A stretch of 64,000 nucleotides of DNA from Pseudoroseomonas aestuarii (GTDB taxonomy: Bacteria > Pseudomonadota > Alphaproteobacteria > Acetobacterales > Acetobacteraceae), in contig NZ_JBHSCH010000011.1 in assembly GCF_042651065.1 (NCBI RefSeq), forward strand, positions 15,835-79,834, given 5' to 3'. This document shows positions 16,969 through 24,813 of this stretch, piece after piece. Both the position numbers and the translations under genes were made by a program. Below the pieces are notes generated by a model, which had not been told where the DNA came from, made no database searches, and was given only the letters and a program-made list of their open reading frames with translations. Position 1 is the first letter of the stretch. Every line of letters begins with the position of its first letter.

Positions 16969-17715
16969 CTAGAACTCGCCGGCCTCGGAGAGCGCCACGT
17001 CGATCAGCCGCTCCAGCACCTCCGGCTCCTGCGCGCCGGCGATGGCATGGCCCGCGCCCTGGCCCTGCTGGCCGGAGATGACGAAGCAGGGCACGCCGTT
17101 GATGCCGAGGCGGTGGGCGCGGAGGTTCTCGGCGTGCACCGCCTCCGCCTCCAGCCCGCTGGCCAGGAAGCGCTGCACCACGCGCGGCTCCATCCCGTGC
17201 CGGGCGGCCAGGGCGGCGAGGTTCTCCGGCCGGCCGATATCGGCGCCCTCGCAGAAATAGGCGGTGAACAGCGCGTCCACCAGCGCATCGGCCTGGCCGT
17301 GCTGGGCGGCGAAGCGCACCAGCCGGTGCGCGTCGATCGAGGCGGGCACGCGCTGGATGCGGTCGAAGCGGAAGGCGATGCCCTCCGGCCGCCCGAGATC
17401 GGTCATGGTGGCGTGCAGGCGGCGGGCGCGCTCCTCGCCGCCGAACTTGCGCGCCATGTAGTCCTGCCGCCCGGTGCCGCCGAGGCCGAGATCGGGATTC
17501 AGCAGGAAGGGACGCCAGCGGATCTCGGCCAGCACGTCGGTGCGCCGCTCCAGCGTCCGGCGCAGCCGGCGCGTGCCGAGGAAGCACCAGGGGCAGACTA
17601 GGTCGAACACCACCTCGATGTCGAGGCGGCTGCGGGGCGGCGAGAGCAGGTTCACCGCTCCATGATAGGCGAAGACTTGCCCTTCGCCCACCGCTCCGAG
17701 GAGCAGGCAAGTCAT
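16969..17715 (-). CDS. DsbA family (FrnE-like) thiol oxidoreductase
   Basis: 248 residues, thioredoxin-fold protein of the FrnE/HCCA group. The active-site CxxC is CPWCFLG at about residues 40-43, and the cis-proline region is NGVPCFVISGQQ near the C-terminus. That second region itself contains a cysteine. The body has the helical insertion of the family (ARRLHATMTDLGRPEGIAF). There is no convincing signal peptide, so a cytoplasmic role is likely. The annotated ATG gives an N-terminus about 25 residues longer than usual; a GTG before NLLSPPRSRLDIEV is a good alternative start. It is convergent with mfd at 12 bases. Confidence 0.85.
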   Translation of the reverse strand: MTCLLLGAVGEGQVFAYHGAVNLLSPPRSRLDIEVVFDLVCPWCFLGTRRLRRTLERRTDVLAEIRWRPFLLNPDLGLGGTGRQDYMARKFGGEERARRLHATMTDLGRPEGIAFRFDRIQRVPASIDAHRLVRFAAQHGQADALVDALFTAYFCEGADIGRPENLAALAARHGMEPRVVQRFLASGLEAEAVHAENLRAHRLGINGVPCFVISGQQGQGAGHAIAGAQEPEVLERLIDVALSEAGEF

Positions 17716-17753
17716 GGTTTTTCTGCTACCTGCGGTTGGAAAGCCGTGGAATC

Positions 17754-17804
17754 AGGCTTGTAGGCAGGAATCCTGACTCCTAGTTTGAGGCTTGCGTAGC
17801 AGGA
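17754..17804. repeat. Near-identical direct repeats between divergent genes
   Basis: AGGCTTGTAGGCAGGA (17754-17769) recurs as AGGCTTGCGTAGCAGGA (17788-17804). The first copy runs into a small inverted element CAGGAATCCTG. They sit in the 105-base gap between the FrnE-like and DUF457 genes and might bind a regulator; no regulator gene is adjacent on this side. Confidence 0.35.
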
Positions 17805-17820
17805 GCCTTGAAACCCAGGA

Positions 17821-18486
17821 ATGATGGCAGGGTCGCATATCGCGCTGGGCGCGGCTGCCTGGTTCGCGGCCGCGCCGCGGCTGGGCCTGCCGGCGCTCGA
17901 CCCGGCCCTGCTCGGCCTTGCCGTGTTCGGCGCGCTGCTGCCCGATATCGACCATCCCAAATCCTGGGTGGGCAAGAAGCTCTGGCCGGTCTCGCTGCTG
18001 TGCGCGCGGCTGCTGGGCCACCGCGGCATCACCCATTCCGCCCTGGCGGTGCTCGGTTGCACCGTGCTGCTGCTCAGCCAGGATGTGCCGATGGCCATCA
18101 CCGCACCTCTCGTGGTGGGCTATCTTTCGCATCTGGGGGCGGATCTGCTGACGCCGGCGGGGCTGCGCCTGGCCTGGCCGCTGCGGGGCACCTATGCGCT
18201 GCCGCTCTGCCGCACCGGCTCGGCCTTCGAGCCGCTGGTGGTGGCGCTGGTGCTCTCCTGGGCCTGGGGCAGCACCTCGGAAAAGGTGAACTTCGCCGCC
18301 GGGCTGCGCGCCACCGGCATCTGCCGCGTGGCGGAAGGGATGATGCCGGCGCTCTGCCCGCCCGGCTCCTCGGCCGCGCTGCCCGGCGGGCCGGGGATCG
18401 GCGCCCTGTGGGACAGGGCCCGTGGCGCCGGCGAGACGGTGCTCGCCCGGCAGGGCGCCGCGGCGCTCGGCCCCACCCTGCGCTGA
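17821..18486 (+). CDS. DUF457 / YdjM-like membrane protein (predicted metal-dependent hydrolase)
   Basis: 221 residues with four to five hydrophobic segments. The family signature is clear: SHIALGAAAW at the N-terminus, LLPDIDHPKSWVGKK, LLGHRGITHSALAVL and YLSHLGADLLTPAGLRLAWP, supplying His and Asp residues thought to bind a metal at the membrane face. Family members are annotated as membrane-bound metal-dependent hydrolases and are induced by DNA damage in E. coli (YdjM); the substrate is unknown. Two tandem ATGs are possible starts (17821 or 17824). The 3' end lies inside a 15-bp tandem repeat: the stop codon belongs to its first unit. Confidence 0.85.
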   Translation: MMAGSHIALGAAAWFAAAPRLGLPALDPALLGLAVFGALLPDIDHPKSWVGKKLWPVSLLCARLLGHRGITHSALAVLGCTVLLLSQDVPMAITAPLVVGYLSHLGADLLTPAGLRLAWPLRGTYALPLCRTGSAFEPLVVALVLSWAWGSTSEKVNFAAGLRATGICRVAEGMMPALCPPGSSAALPGGPGIGALWDRARGAGETVLARQGAAALGPTLR

Positions 18487-18582
18487 ACCCCCTCGCGCTG
18501 AGCCCCCCTGCGCTGAGCCCCCCTGCGCTGGGCCAACCTGCGCTGGGCCAACCTGCGCTGGGCCAACCTGCGCTGGGGCGGA
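18478..18582. repeat. Seven-unit 15-bp tandem repeat spanning a stop codon
   Basis: The core CGCTG recurs at 18481, 18496, 18511, 18526, 18541, 18556 and 18571, exactly 15 bases apart. The first units read CTGCGCTGAGCCCCC-like, the later ones CTGCGCTGGGCCAAC. Unit 1 contains the DUF457 stop codon. Because 15 is a multiple of three, units 2 and 3 repeat the in-frame TGA and units 4-7 carry TGG at the same place. The tract fills the space between two convergent genes. Confidence 0.95.
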
Positions 18583-18589
18583 GCCCGGC

Positions 18590-19288
18590 TTAGCCGCTCT
18601 CGGCCAGCCCGAAGGCCTCCCGCAGCGCCAGCCGCCCCTTGGGCGTCACGGTCACGGCCCGCGTGCCCTCCACCCTGTGCACCCAGCCCTGGCCGAAGGC
18701 GTGGCTGCACAGCGCCGCGCCGAGCCGGCCTGCCAGATGCGGCCGCCGCTCGCTCCAGTCCAGGCAGGGGCGGCAACCCGGCCGGCCGTGCCGCGCCGCC
18801 TGCGGCAGCGGGATGCCGAGCGCGCCGAACCGCGCCTGGCCGGCTTCCGTCATCCAGGCAGCCTCGCCTTCCATCGCCACCCAGCCGCCCGCCACCAGCG
18901 CATCCGCAAGGCCGACGCCGAGCCGGCCGGCCAAATGGTCGTAGCAGGTGCGCGCCTGGCGCAGCGCCGCGTCGCGCGGCCCGAAGCGCGGCACCGCATG
19001 GGGCACCGGCGCCGCGCCGGCCATCTGCATCATGCTCTCGATCAGCCGCGCCGCCTCGGGGCCGGCCAGCCGGTGGTAGCGGTGCCGCCCGTGCCGCTCG
19101 GCCGCCACGAGGCGCGCGGCGACAAGCCGCGCGAGGTGGCCGCTCGCTGTCGGCGGCGCAATGCCGGCCACCCGGGCCAGCTCGGTGGCTGTCATCGCCC
19201 GGCCATCCATCAGCGCCGCGAGCATCGCCGCGCGGGCAGGCTCGCCCATCGCGGCAGCCATTTCGGCGATCCTGTTGGCCGTGACCAT
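18590..19288 (-). CDS. ArsR-family winged-helix transcriptional regulator
   Basis: 232 residues. The N-terminal 90 residues are an ArsR-type winged helix: MGEPARAAMLAALMDGRAMT, then ELARVAGIAPPTASGHLARLVAARL as the recognition helix, and HRYHRLA as the wing. The longer C-terminal part has four cysteines (positions in RTCYDH, PGCRPC and ALCSHAF), possibly ligand or metal sensing. The start at 19288 is supported by a GGAGGGG ribosome site; an upstream in-frame extension to 19456 crosses the intergenic inverted repeat and is rejected. It diverges from an MFS transporter gene, which it probably controls through the palindrome at 19327-19368. Confidence 0.9.
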   Translation of the reverse strand: MVTANRIAEMAAAMGEPARAAMLAALMDGRAMTATELARVAGIAPPTASGHLARLVAARLVAAERHGRHRYHRLAGPEAARLIESMMQMAGAAPVPHAVPRFGPRDAALRQARTCYDHLAGRLGVGLADALVAGGWVAMEGEAAWMTEAGQARFGALGIPLPQAARHGRPGCRPCLDWSERRPHLAGRLGAALCSHAFGQGWVHRVEGTRAVTVTPKGRLALREAFGLAESG

Positions 19289-19326
19289 GCGCCCCTCCCG
19301 CCATCCGTCCGCAGCATAGCAGGGGC

Positions 19327-19368
19327 CGCCGGCCGATGCTTCGGCAAGGCCCGAAGCATCGGCCGGCG
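19327..19368. promoter_or_regulatory. Perfect 18-bp inverted repeat, probable operator
   Basis: Positions 19327-19344 are perfectly complementary to 19351-19368 with a six-base spacer (CAAGGC). The inner part reads ATGCTTCGG-N6-CCGAAGCAT. It lies 38 bases upstream of the regulator start and 60 bases upstream of the MFS start. Such a site is well suited to a dimeric ArsR protein acting on both genes. It could alternatively form an RNA hairpin in either leader. Confidence 0.7.
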
Positions 19369-19428
19369 CCGTGCCGGCATAAGCCATGCCAGGCTTTCCA
19401 GCCCGGCCCTTTCCGACGGAGCACCCGC

Positions 19429-20703
19429 ATGACCACCCCTGCATCCTCCCCACCATTCTTCGGCTGGCGCGTGGTGGCGGCCACCTTCGTGCTGGCGGCC
19501 TTCGGCTGGGGCGTCGGATTCTACGGGCCGCCGGTCTTCCTGCATGCGGTGGTGGCGCGCACCGGCTGGCCGGTGGAGCTGGTTTCGGCGGCGGTCACGG
19601 CGCATTTCCTGGTGGGCGCCGCGGTGGTGGCCAACCTGCCCCGGCTCTACCGCGCGCTGGGCGTGCCGCTGGTCACCAGCCTCGGTGCCGGCCTGCTCGG
19701 CTTCGGCGTGCTGGGCTGGGCCGTCGCGGCGGCGCCGTGGCAGCTCTTCGCCGCCGCGCTGGCCAGCGGCACGGGCTGGGTGGCGATGGGGGCGGCGGCG
19801 GTGAACGCCCTGGTCGCCCCCTGGTTCGAACGCCGCCGCCCGGCGGCGCTCGGCCTGGCCTACAACGGCGCCAGCCTGGGCGGCATGGTGTTCTCCCCGC
19901 TCTGGGCGGCGCTGATCGGCGGCCTCGGTTTTCCCCTGGCGGCGCTGGCGGTGGGGGCGGTCATGCTGCCGGTGGTCGGCCTGCTGGCGGCGCTGGTCTT
20001 CACGCGCACGCCCGAGGGCCTGGGCCAGCACCCCGATGGCGAGGCCGCCGCCATGCCCGCCCCGGCCGCCGCCGCGCCGGCGGCGCGCCCGCTGCCCGCC
20101 GGCCCGCCCTGGCGCGACCGCCGCCTCCTCACCCTGGCGGCGGGCATGGCGCTGGGCCTGTTCGCGCAGATCGGCCTGCTGGCGCACCTGTTCTCGCTGC
20201 TGGTGCCGGCCCTCGGCGCGGCGGCCGGGCTGGCGATGGGTGGTGCCACGCTGGCGGCCATCCTCGGCCGCAGCGCGGTGAGCTGGTGGATGCCGGCCTG
20301 GGCGGACCGGCGCCATGTGGCCTGCCTCAGCCATGCCGTGCAGCTGGCCGGCTCGCTGCTCCTGCTGGCGGCCGTGGCGGGCGGCGGCGCCTGGGTGCTG
20401 CCGGGCCTGCTGCTCGGCTTGGCGCTGTTCGGCCTCGGCATCGGCAATGCCACCTCGCTGCCGCCCCTGATCGCGCAGGGCGAGTTCACGGCGCAGGATG
20501 CGCGGCGCGTGGTGCCGTGGATCGTGGCCACGGGCCAAGCCTGCTATGCCTTCGCGCCCGCCATCTTCGGGCTGCTGCGGGGCGTGGCGGAGCGGGGGGA
20601 GGCGTTGTTCCTGCTCGCCGCCCTGGTGCAGGCGGCGGCGATCGGCGCTTTCCTGGCAGGCCAGCGCCGATGGCGGATGGAGTGGGATTCGAACCCACGG
20701 TGA
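19429..20703 (+). CDS. MFS transporter
   Basis: 424 residues with about twelve membrane helices. The N-terminus FFGWRVVAATFVLAAFGWG is typical of the monocarboxylate/oxalate-like MFS group, and a central loop rich in Ala and Pro (about 205-230) separates the two halves. The substrate is unknown. It is divergent from the ArsR regulator across the 18-bp inverted repeat, a common regulator-efflux arrangement. The last 33 bases, coding for the final residues and the stop, lie inside the antisense tRNA-Ser gene, so the C-terminal WRMEWDSNPR is tRNA sequence read backwards. Confidence 0.88.
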   Translation: MTTPASSPPFFGWRVVAATFVLAAFGWGVGFYGPPVFLHAVVARTGWPVELVSAAVTAHFLVGAAVVANLPRLYRALGVPLVTSLGAGLLGFGVLGWAVAAAPWQLFAAALASGTGWVAMGAAAVNALVAPWFERRRPAALGLAYNGASLGGMVFSPLWAALIGGLGFPLAALAVGAVMLPVVGLLAALVFTRTPEGLGQHPDGEAAAMPAPAAAAPAARPLPAGPPWRDRRLLTLAAGMALGLFAQIGLLAHLFSLLVPALGAAAGLAMGGATLAAILGRSAVSWWMPAWADRRHVACLSHAVQLAGSLLLLAAVAGGGAWVLPGLLLGLALFGLGIGNATSLPPLIAQGEFTAQDARRVVPWIVATGQACYAFAPAIFGLLRGVAERGEALFLLAALVQAAAIGAFLAGQRRWRMEWDSNPR

Positions 20704-20760
20704 GGTTGCCCCCACGGCGGTTTTCAAGACCGCTGCCTTAAACCACTCGGCCATCCATCC
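20671..20760 (-). tRNA. tRNA-Ser (anticodon UGA)
   Basis: On the minus strand the acceptor stem GGATGGA pairs with TCCATCC, followed by a G discriminator and an encoded CCA (20671-20673). D arm GGCCGAGTGG, anticodon arm GCGGTCTTGAAAACCGC with anticodon TGA, long variable arm GTGGGGGCAACCTCAC, and T arm GGGTTCGAATCCC are all present. It is 90 bases including CCA. Its 3' end overlaps the MFS gene on the other strand. Confidence 0.97.
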
Positions 20761-20814
20761 GCGGGGCCGGCGCGTGCGGCCCCGATAGCCGTTTCGGCCT
20801 GCCCGGTCGAGGGG

Positions 20815-22485
20815 TTACGCGGCCCGCACCTCGCTGAGGAACTGCTCCACCTGCCCGCGCAGCCGGCCGGTCGTGTCGCTCACCTCGGCGGATGTGGTCT
20901 GCACAACGCCGGCGGTGCGGCCGCTGACCTCGGCGGCGTTGCGCACCACATTCGTCTCGCGCGAGACGGAGGCGGCGGCCTCCGCGGAGCCGGCGATGTT
21001 GCGGGCGATCTCCTGGGTCGCCGCGCCCTGCTCCTCGACGGCAGCGGCGATGGCGGCGGCAGTCTGGTCGATCTCCGCCACCACGCCGGCGATGCTGTTG
21101 ATGGCCTCCACCGCTTGGCCCGTGGCGCCCTGGATGGCGCTCACCTGCTGGCTGATCTCCTCGGTGGCCTTGGCGGTCTGGCTGGCGAGGTTCTTCACCT
21201 CGGAGGCCACCACGGCGAAGCCCTTGCCGGCCTCGCCGGCGCGGGCCGCCTCAATGGTGGCGTTCAGCGCCAGCAGGTTGGTCTGCCCGGCGATGTCGGC
21301 GATCAGCCGCACCACATCACCGATCTTGTTGGCGGTGCCGGCCAGCTCGCGCATCGTGTGCTCGGTGCGCTGGGTTTCCGCCACGGCGCGGCGGGACACC
21401 TCGGCCGAGCGGCTGACCTGGCGGGTGATCTCGCCGATCGAGGCGGTCAGCTCCTCGGTCGCGGCGGCGGCGGTCTGGGCGTTGCTGGAGGCTTCCTCGG
21501 AGGCGTGGCTGAGGGTGCTGGTGAGCTGGGCCGAGGCATGGGCCGCCTGGCTCATCTCGCCCGAGCTGCCGCGCATCCGCTCGGCGGCACCGCGCAGGGT
21601 CTCCAGGGCCTGGCCGGCGTCCTGGCCGAAGCGGGTCACCAGCTTCTCCAGCCGGGCGGCGCGCTCCCGCGCCTTCTGGTCCGCCCGCGCCTGCTCCGCG
21701 GCGAGCCGCTCGCCCTCCTGCACCTTGGCGCGGAACACCTCCAGCGCCTTGGCCATACTGCCGATCTCGTCCGTCCGCTCCTGGTCCGCCACCGGCGTGT
21801 CGAGCGCGCCGCCGGTCATGCGCCGCATGGTCTCCGTCAGCCGGCCGACGGGGCTGCAGATGCCGCGGACCAGCGACAGCCCGATCAGGGACAGCACCGC
21901 GATTCCGAGCAGGCCGGCGATGCCGATGATCCAGGCCGCCATGGTGACGGTGCGGCGTGCCGTGACGCTGCTGGTCTCGGCGCCCTTCTGGTTGAACTCG
22001 ATGAGCTTCTCATCCGCGGCCAGGAAGCGCTGGAAGGCCTCGCGGTTCGGGCCATTGAGCTGCCGGGTAGCCTCGTCCTTCCGCTGCGCGCGGCTCAGCG
22101 CCAGCGTGGCGTCGGAGAGCCCGAGATAGGTATTCCACTCGTTCCGCACCGCCGCGGCCAGCGCCGCTTCCTGCGGGCCGGTCACCATCGGCGCGTATTG
22201 TACGAAGAATTTCTCAACGTCGGCGCGGGACTGGGCGATGAGGCCGTCCGCCTCACGGATCTTGTCGTCCTCTGTCACCATGACGTGCCGCAGGATATGC
22301 GTGCGCAGGGTGAGGGCGTCCTTCTGCGCCTCGTTGATGAGATTGATACTGGGCAGCCAGTTGTCGGCCATCTGCTCCACCTCGGCCTGGACGGCGGTCA
22401 GCCGCTGGAGGGCGAAGCCGCCGAGCCCGACGAAGCAGAGCATGATGAACGCCATGGTGGCGAGAATGCGGTTACGAATGGACAT
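20815..22485 (-). CDS. Methyl-accepting chemotaxis protein
   Basis: 556 residues. A first membrane helix (about 7-29) and a second (about 186-208) bracket a periplasmic four-helix-type sensor region of about 155 residues. A HAMP domain follows (LVRGICSPVGRLTETMRRM), then the signalling domain with the highly conserved hairpin tip IADIAGQTNLLALNATIEAARAGEAG written here in part: DIAGQTNLLALNATIEAARA. The ligand is unknown. No che genes are in the window, so it probably works with a distant array. The start at 22485 (MSIRNRIL) immediately precedes the first helix; a longer frame upstream is rejected. Confidence 0.95.
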   Translation of the reverse strand: MSIRNRILATMAFIMLCFVGLGGFALQRLTAVQAEVEQMADNWLPSINLINEAQKDALTLRTHILRHVMVTEDDKIREADGLIAQSRADVEKFFVQYAPMVTGPQEAALAAAVRNEWNTYLGLSDATLALSRAQRKDEATRQLNGPNREAFQRFLAADEKLIEFNQKGAETSSVTARRTVTMAAWIIGIAGLLGIAVLSLIGLSLVRGICSPVGRLTETMRRMTGGALDTPVADQERTDEIGSMAKALEVFRAKVQEGERLAAEQARADQKARERAARLEKLVTRFGQDAGQALETLRGAAERMRGSSGEMSQAAHASAQLTSTLSHASEEASSNAQTAAAATEELTASIGEITRQVSRSAEVSRRAVAETQRTEHTMRELAGTANKIGDVVRLIADIAGQTNLLALNATIEAARAGEAGKGFAVVASEVKNLASQTAKATEEISQQVSAIQGATGQAVEAINSIAGVVAEIDQTAAAIAAAVEEQGAATQEIARNIAGSAEAAASVSRETNVVRNAAEVSGRTAGVVQTTSAEVSDTTGRLRGQVEQFLSEVRAA

Positions 22486-22627
22486 GGGCGCCTCAACCTC
22501 ATCCAGGCTGCTTGGAGCCTCCATCCTGTGGCCCGATGATGAACAAAGACTGCCGCGTGGTGCCTCGACCGGTGGAGCGGGCGGCGGGACGGGCGGCGGG
22601 GCGGGCAGGGCGCGCACCCTCTCCATT

Positions 22628-22674
22628 GCTGCAATAAAACGCAACTTGCAGCTTCGGTTGTGCCTCGCCACAAC
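22628..22674. repeat. Two adjacent inverted repeats in the MCP-LpxR divergent gap
   Basis: GCTGCAA (22628-22634) pairs with TTGCAGC (22646-22652), and GTTGTG (22657-22662) pairs with CACAAC (22669-22674). They lie in the most AT-containing part of the 277-base gap between divergent genes, where promoters are expected. Operators or leader hairpins are both possible. Confidence 0.4.
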
Positions 22675-22762
22675 CCCTGCCTCGGCTTCGCCCGGCCCCG
22701 CGGCGCGGCACGATTCGTCCCGGCGGCGCGGCCTCTCCGCCGCCGCGAGCAAGGAACTCCGC

Positions 22763-23776
22763 ATGCGCGCCCGCCGATCGCCGACCCTTCTGCTGTTGCT
22801 GGCCATGGGCGCCTCGGGCCCGGCCATGGCGCAGGGCATCCCCGGCGACCAGGCGCCGCCGCCGGACCCGAAGGGCACGCTGAACTTCGCCCTCGAGAAC
22901 GACATGTTCGGCGGCAGCGACCGCTACTACACCAACGGCTTCCAGTTCGCCTGGCGCTCCCCCTCGGCCGACCTGCCGGGGCCGCTCGACTGGCTGAACG
23001 ACCGGCTGGGCTGGCTGATGGGCCCGGGCACGCTGCGCTGGGGCCTGGCCTTCGGCCAGAGCATCTACACGCCGAAGGACACCGAGCGGGTGGCCCCGGA
23101 CCCGCGCGACCGGCCCTACGCCGCCTATCTCTACGGCGCCGCCTCGCTGTCGCGGATCTCCGAATACACCGCCAACCTGTTCGAGCTGCAGCTCGGCGTG
23201 GTCGGCCCCTCGGCGCTCGGCGAGTTCGTGCAGAACAACTATCACGACATCATCAACATCGATCAGACCAATGGCTGGCGCTCCCAGCTGAAGGACGAGC
23301 CGGCCATCACCGCGCTGTACGAGCGCAAGTGGCGCATGCCGCTCGGCCAGGTCGGCGGGATCGATGTCGAGGCCATCCCCTCGGCCACCATCAGCCTGGG
23401 CAATGTGCAGACCTATGCCGCCGCGGGCGGGGTGCTGCGGCTGGGGCAGGGGCTGGAGGCGGATTTCGGGCCGCCGCGCATCCGCCCGGCGCTGGCCGGC
23501 AGCGCCTCCTTCCAGCCGCGCCAGGATTTCGGCTGGTATGTCTTCGCCGGGCTCGATGGCCGCGCCATCGCCCGCGACATCTTCCTCGACGGCAACACCT
23601 GGCGCGAAAGCCGCAGCGTGGACAAGCGCATCCTGGTGGGCGACGCGCAGGCCGGCGTGGCGGTGCTCTGGCGCGGCATGCGCTTCGCCTACACGCAGGT
23701 CTGGCGCTCGGAGGAATTCTACGGGCAGGAAGGCGTGCAGAGCTTCGGCTCGCTCAGCGTCTCGTTCCGGTTCTGA
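22763..23776 (+). CDS. LpxR-family outer-membrane lipid A deacylase-like protein
   Basis: 337 residues with a cleavable signal (cut near AMAQG) and a C-terminal Phe (SLSVSFRF), as expected for an outer-membrane beta-barrel. The LpxR (DUF2219) signatures are visible: FALENDMFGGSDRYYTNGF near residues 43-60, IYTPKD with a conserved Lys near 105, RPYAAYLY, and a His in NNYHDI near 161, at the position of the catalytic His in Salmonella LpxR. LpxR removes the 3'-acyloxyacyl chain of lipid A. Whether this homologue is active in this organism is not shown by the sequence. Confidence 0.88.
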   Translation: MRARRSPTLLLLLAMGASGPAMAQGIPGDQAPPPDPKGTLNFALENDMFGGSDRYYTNGFQFAWRSPSADLPGPLDWLNDRLGWLMGPGTLRWGLAFGQSIYTPKDTERVAPDPRDRPYAAYLYGAASLSRISEYTANLFELQLGVVGPSALGEFVQNNYHDIINIDQTNGWRSQLKDEPAITALYERKWRMPLGQVGGIDVEAIPSATISLGNVQTYAAAGGVLRLGQGLEADFGPPRIRPALAGSASFQPRQDFGWYVFAGLDGRAIARDIFLDGNTWRESRSVDKRILVGDAQAGVAVLWRGMRFAYTQVWRSEEFYGQEGVQSFGSLSVSFRF

Positions 23777-23841
23777 TCCGTGCGCGGCCGGGGGCCCACC
23801 AGCGGTTGCAGGGCGGGCGCCGGTCGTGGCACCTCTCCCCC

Positions 23842-24813
23842 ATGCTGAACCGCCGCACCCTGCTGACCCGAGTCGCCGCGCTCTCCGTCCTCTCCGGCGG
23901 CGCGGCCCATGCCGCCACGGCCAGCTTCGACGCCTTCCTGCAGGGCGTCGCCAGCGAGGCCCGGGGCGCCGGCGTGTCCCAGGCCACGCTGCAGCGGGCC
24001 TTCGCCAACATCCGCCCCAACGACAAGGTGCTGGAGCTCGACCGCCGCCAGCCCGAGTTCACCCTGACCTGGGAACAGTACCGCGACGGCCGCATCACCG
24101 CCCAGCGGGTCGAGCGCGGCCGCCAGGCCTATGCCGAGAACGCGACGCTGCTGGACGCCATCGCCACGCGCTTCCGCGTCTCGCCGCGCATCGTTGTGGC
24201 GGTGTGGGGGCTGGAGACGAACTATGGCGGCTTCACCGGCAACTACAACACCATCGAGGCGCTCGCCACGCTGGCCTGGGATGGCCGCCGCAGCGCCTTC
24301 TTCCGCGCCGAGCTGATGGCCGCGCTGCGCATCCTGGAGCGCGGCGACGTGGCGCCGGAGCGGATGCGCGGCAGCTACGCCGGCGCCATGGGCCACCCGC
24401 AGTTCATGCCCACCAGCTTCGAGCGGCTGGCGGTGGATTTCGACGGCGACGGCCGCCGCGACATCTGGGACAACCGCGCCGACGCGCTGGCCTCGATCGC
24501 CAACTATCTCGGCCGCAGCGGCTGGGACGAGACGGAGCGCTGGGGCCGCGAGGTGCTGGTGCCGGCGGGCTTCGACGCCGCCCTGGCCGGGCGCGGCACC
24601 CGCAAGCCGCTGCGCGAGTGGCTTCGCCTGGGCGTCACCGCCGCCGACGGCACGGCGCTGCCGCCGCTCGATATGCCGACCTCCATCCTGCTGCCGGGCG
24701 GGGCGGGCGGGCAGGCCTTCGCTGTCTACCAGAACTTCAACGTCATCCGCCGCTACAACCCCTCCGACTACTACGCGCTGGTGGTCGGCATGCTCTCCGA
24801 CCGGGTGGCGTGA
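23842..24813 (+). CDS. MltB-like lytic murein transglycosylase
   Basis: 323 residues. The N-terminus NRRTLLTRVAALSVLSGGAA is an export signal with twin arginines. The SLT/MltB domain contains the catalytic Glu in VWGLETNYGG (about residue 125), the AMGHPQFMPTSF motif and DIWDNRADALASIANYL, and it continues with the C-terminal peptidoglycan-binding half. It cleaves glycan strands to 1,6-anhydromuropeptides, which NagZ (62658-63677) can process later. The stop overlaps the rlpA-like start as GTGA, so these two wall enzymes are coupled. Confidence 0.93.
   Translation: MLNRRTLLTRVAALSVLSGGAAHAATASFDAFLQGVASEARGAGVSQATLQRAFANIRPNDKVLELDRRQPEFTLTWEQYRDGRITAQRVERGRQAYAENATLLDAIATRFRVSPRIVVAVWGLETNYGGFTGNYNTIEALATLAWDGRRSAFFRAELMAALRILERGDVAPERMRGSYAGAMGHPQFMPTSFERLAVDFDGDGRRDIWDNRADALASIANYLGRSGWDETERWGREVLVPAGFDAALAGRGTRKPLREWLRLGVTAADGTALPPLDMPTSILLPGGAGGQAFAVYQNFNVIRRYNPSDYYALVVGMLSDRVA

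Noticed and set aside
20671..20760. tRNA-Ser as the attachment site of an integrated element
   Set aside because: No integrase, transposase, repeat of the tRNA 3' end or foreign-looking genes are seen on either side.
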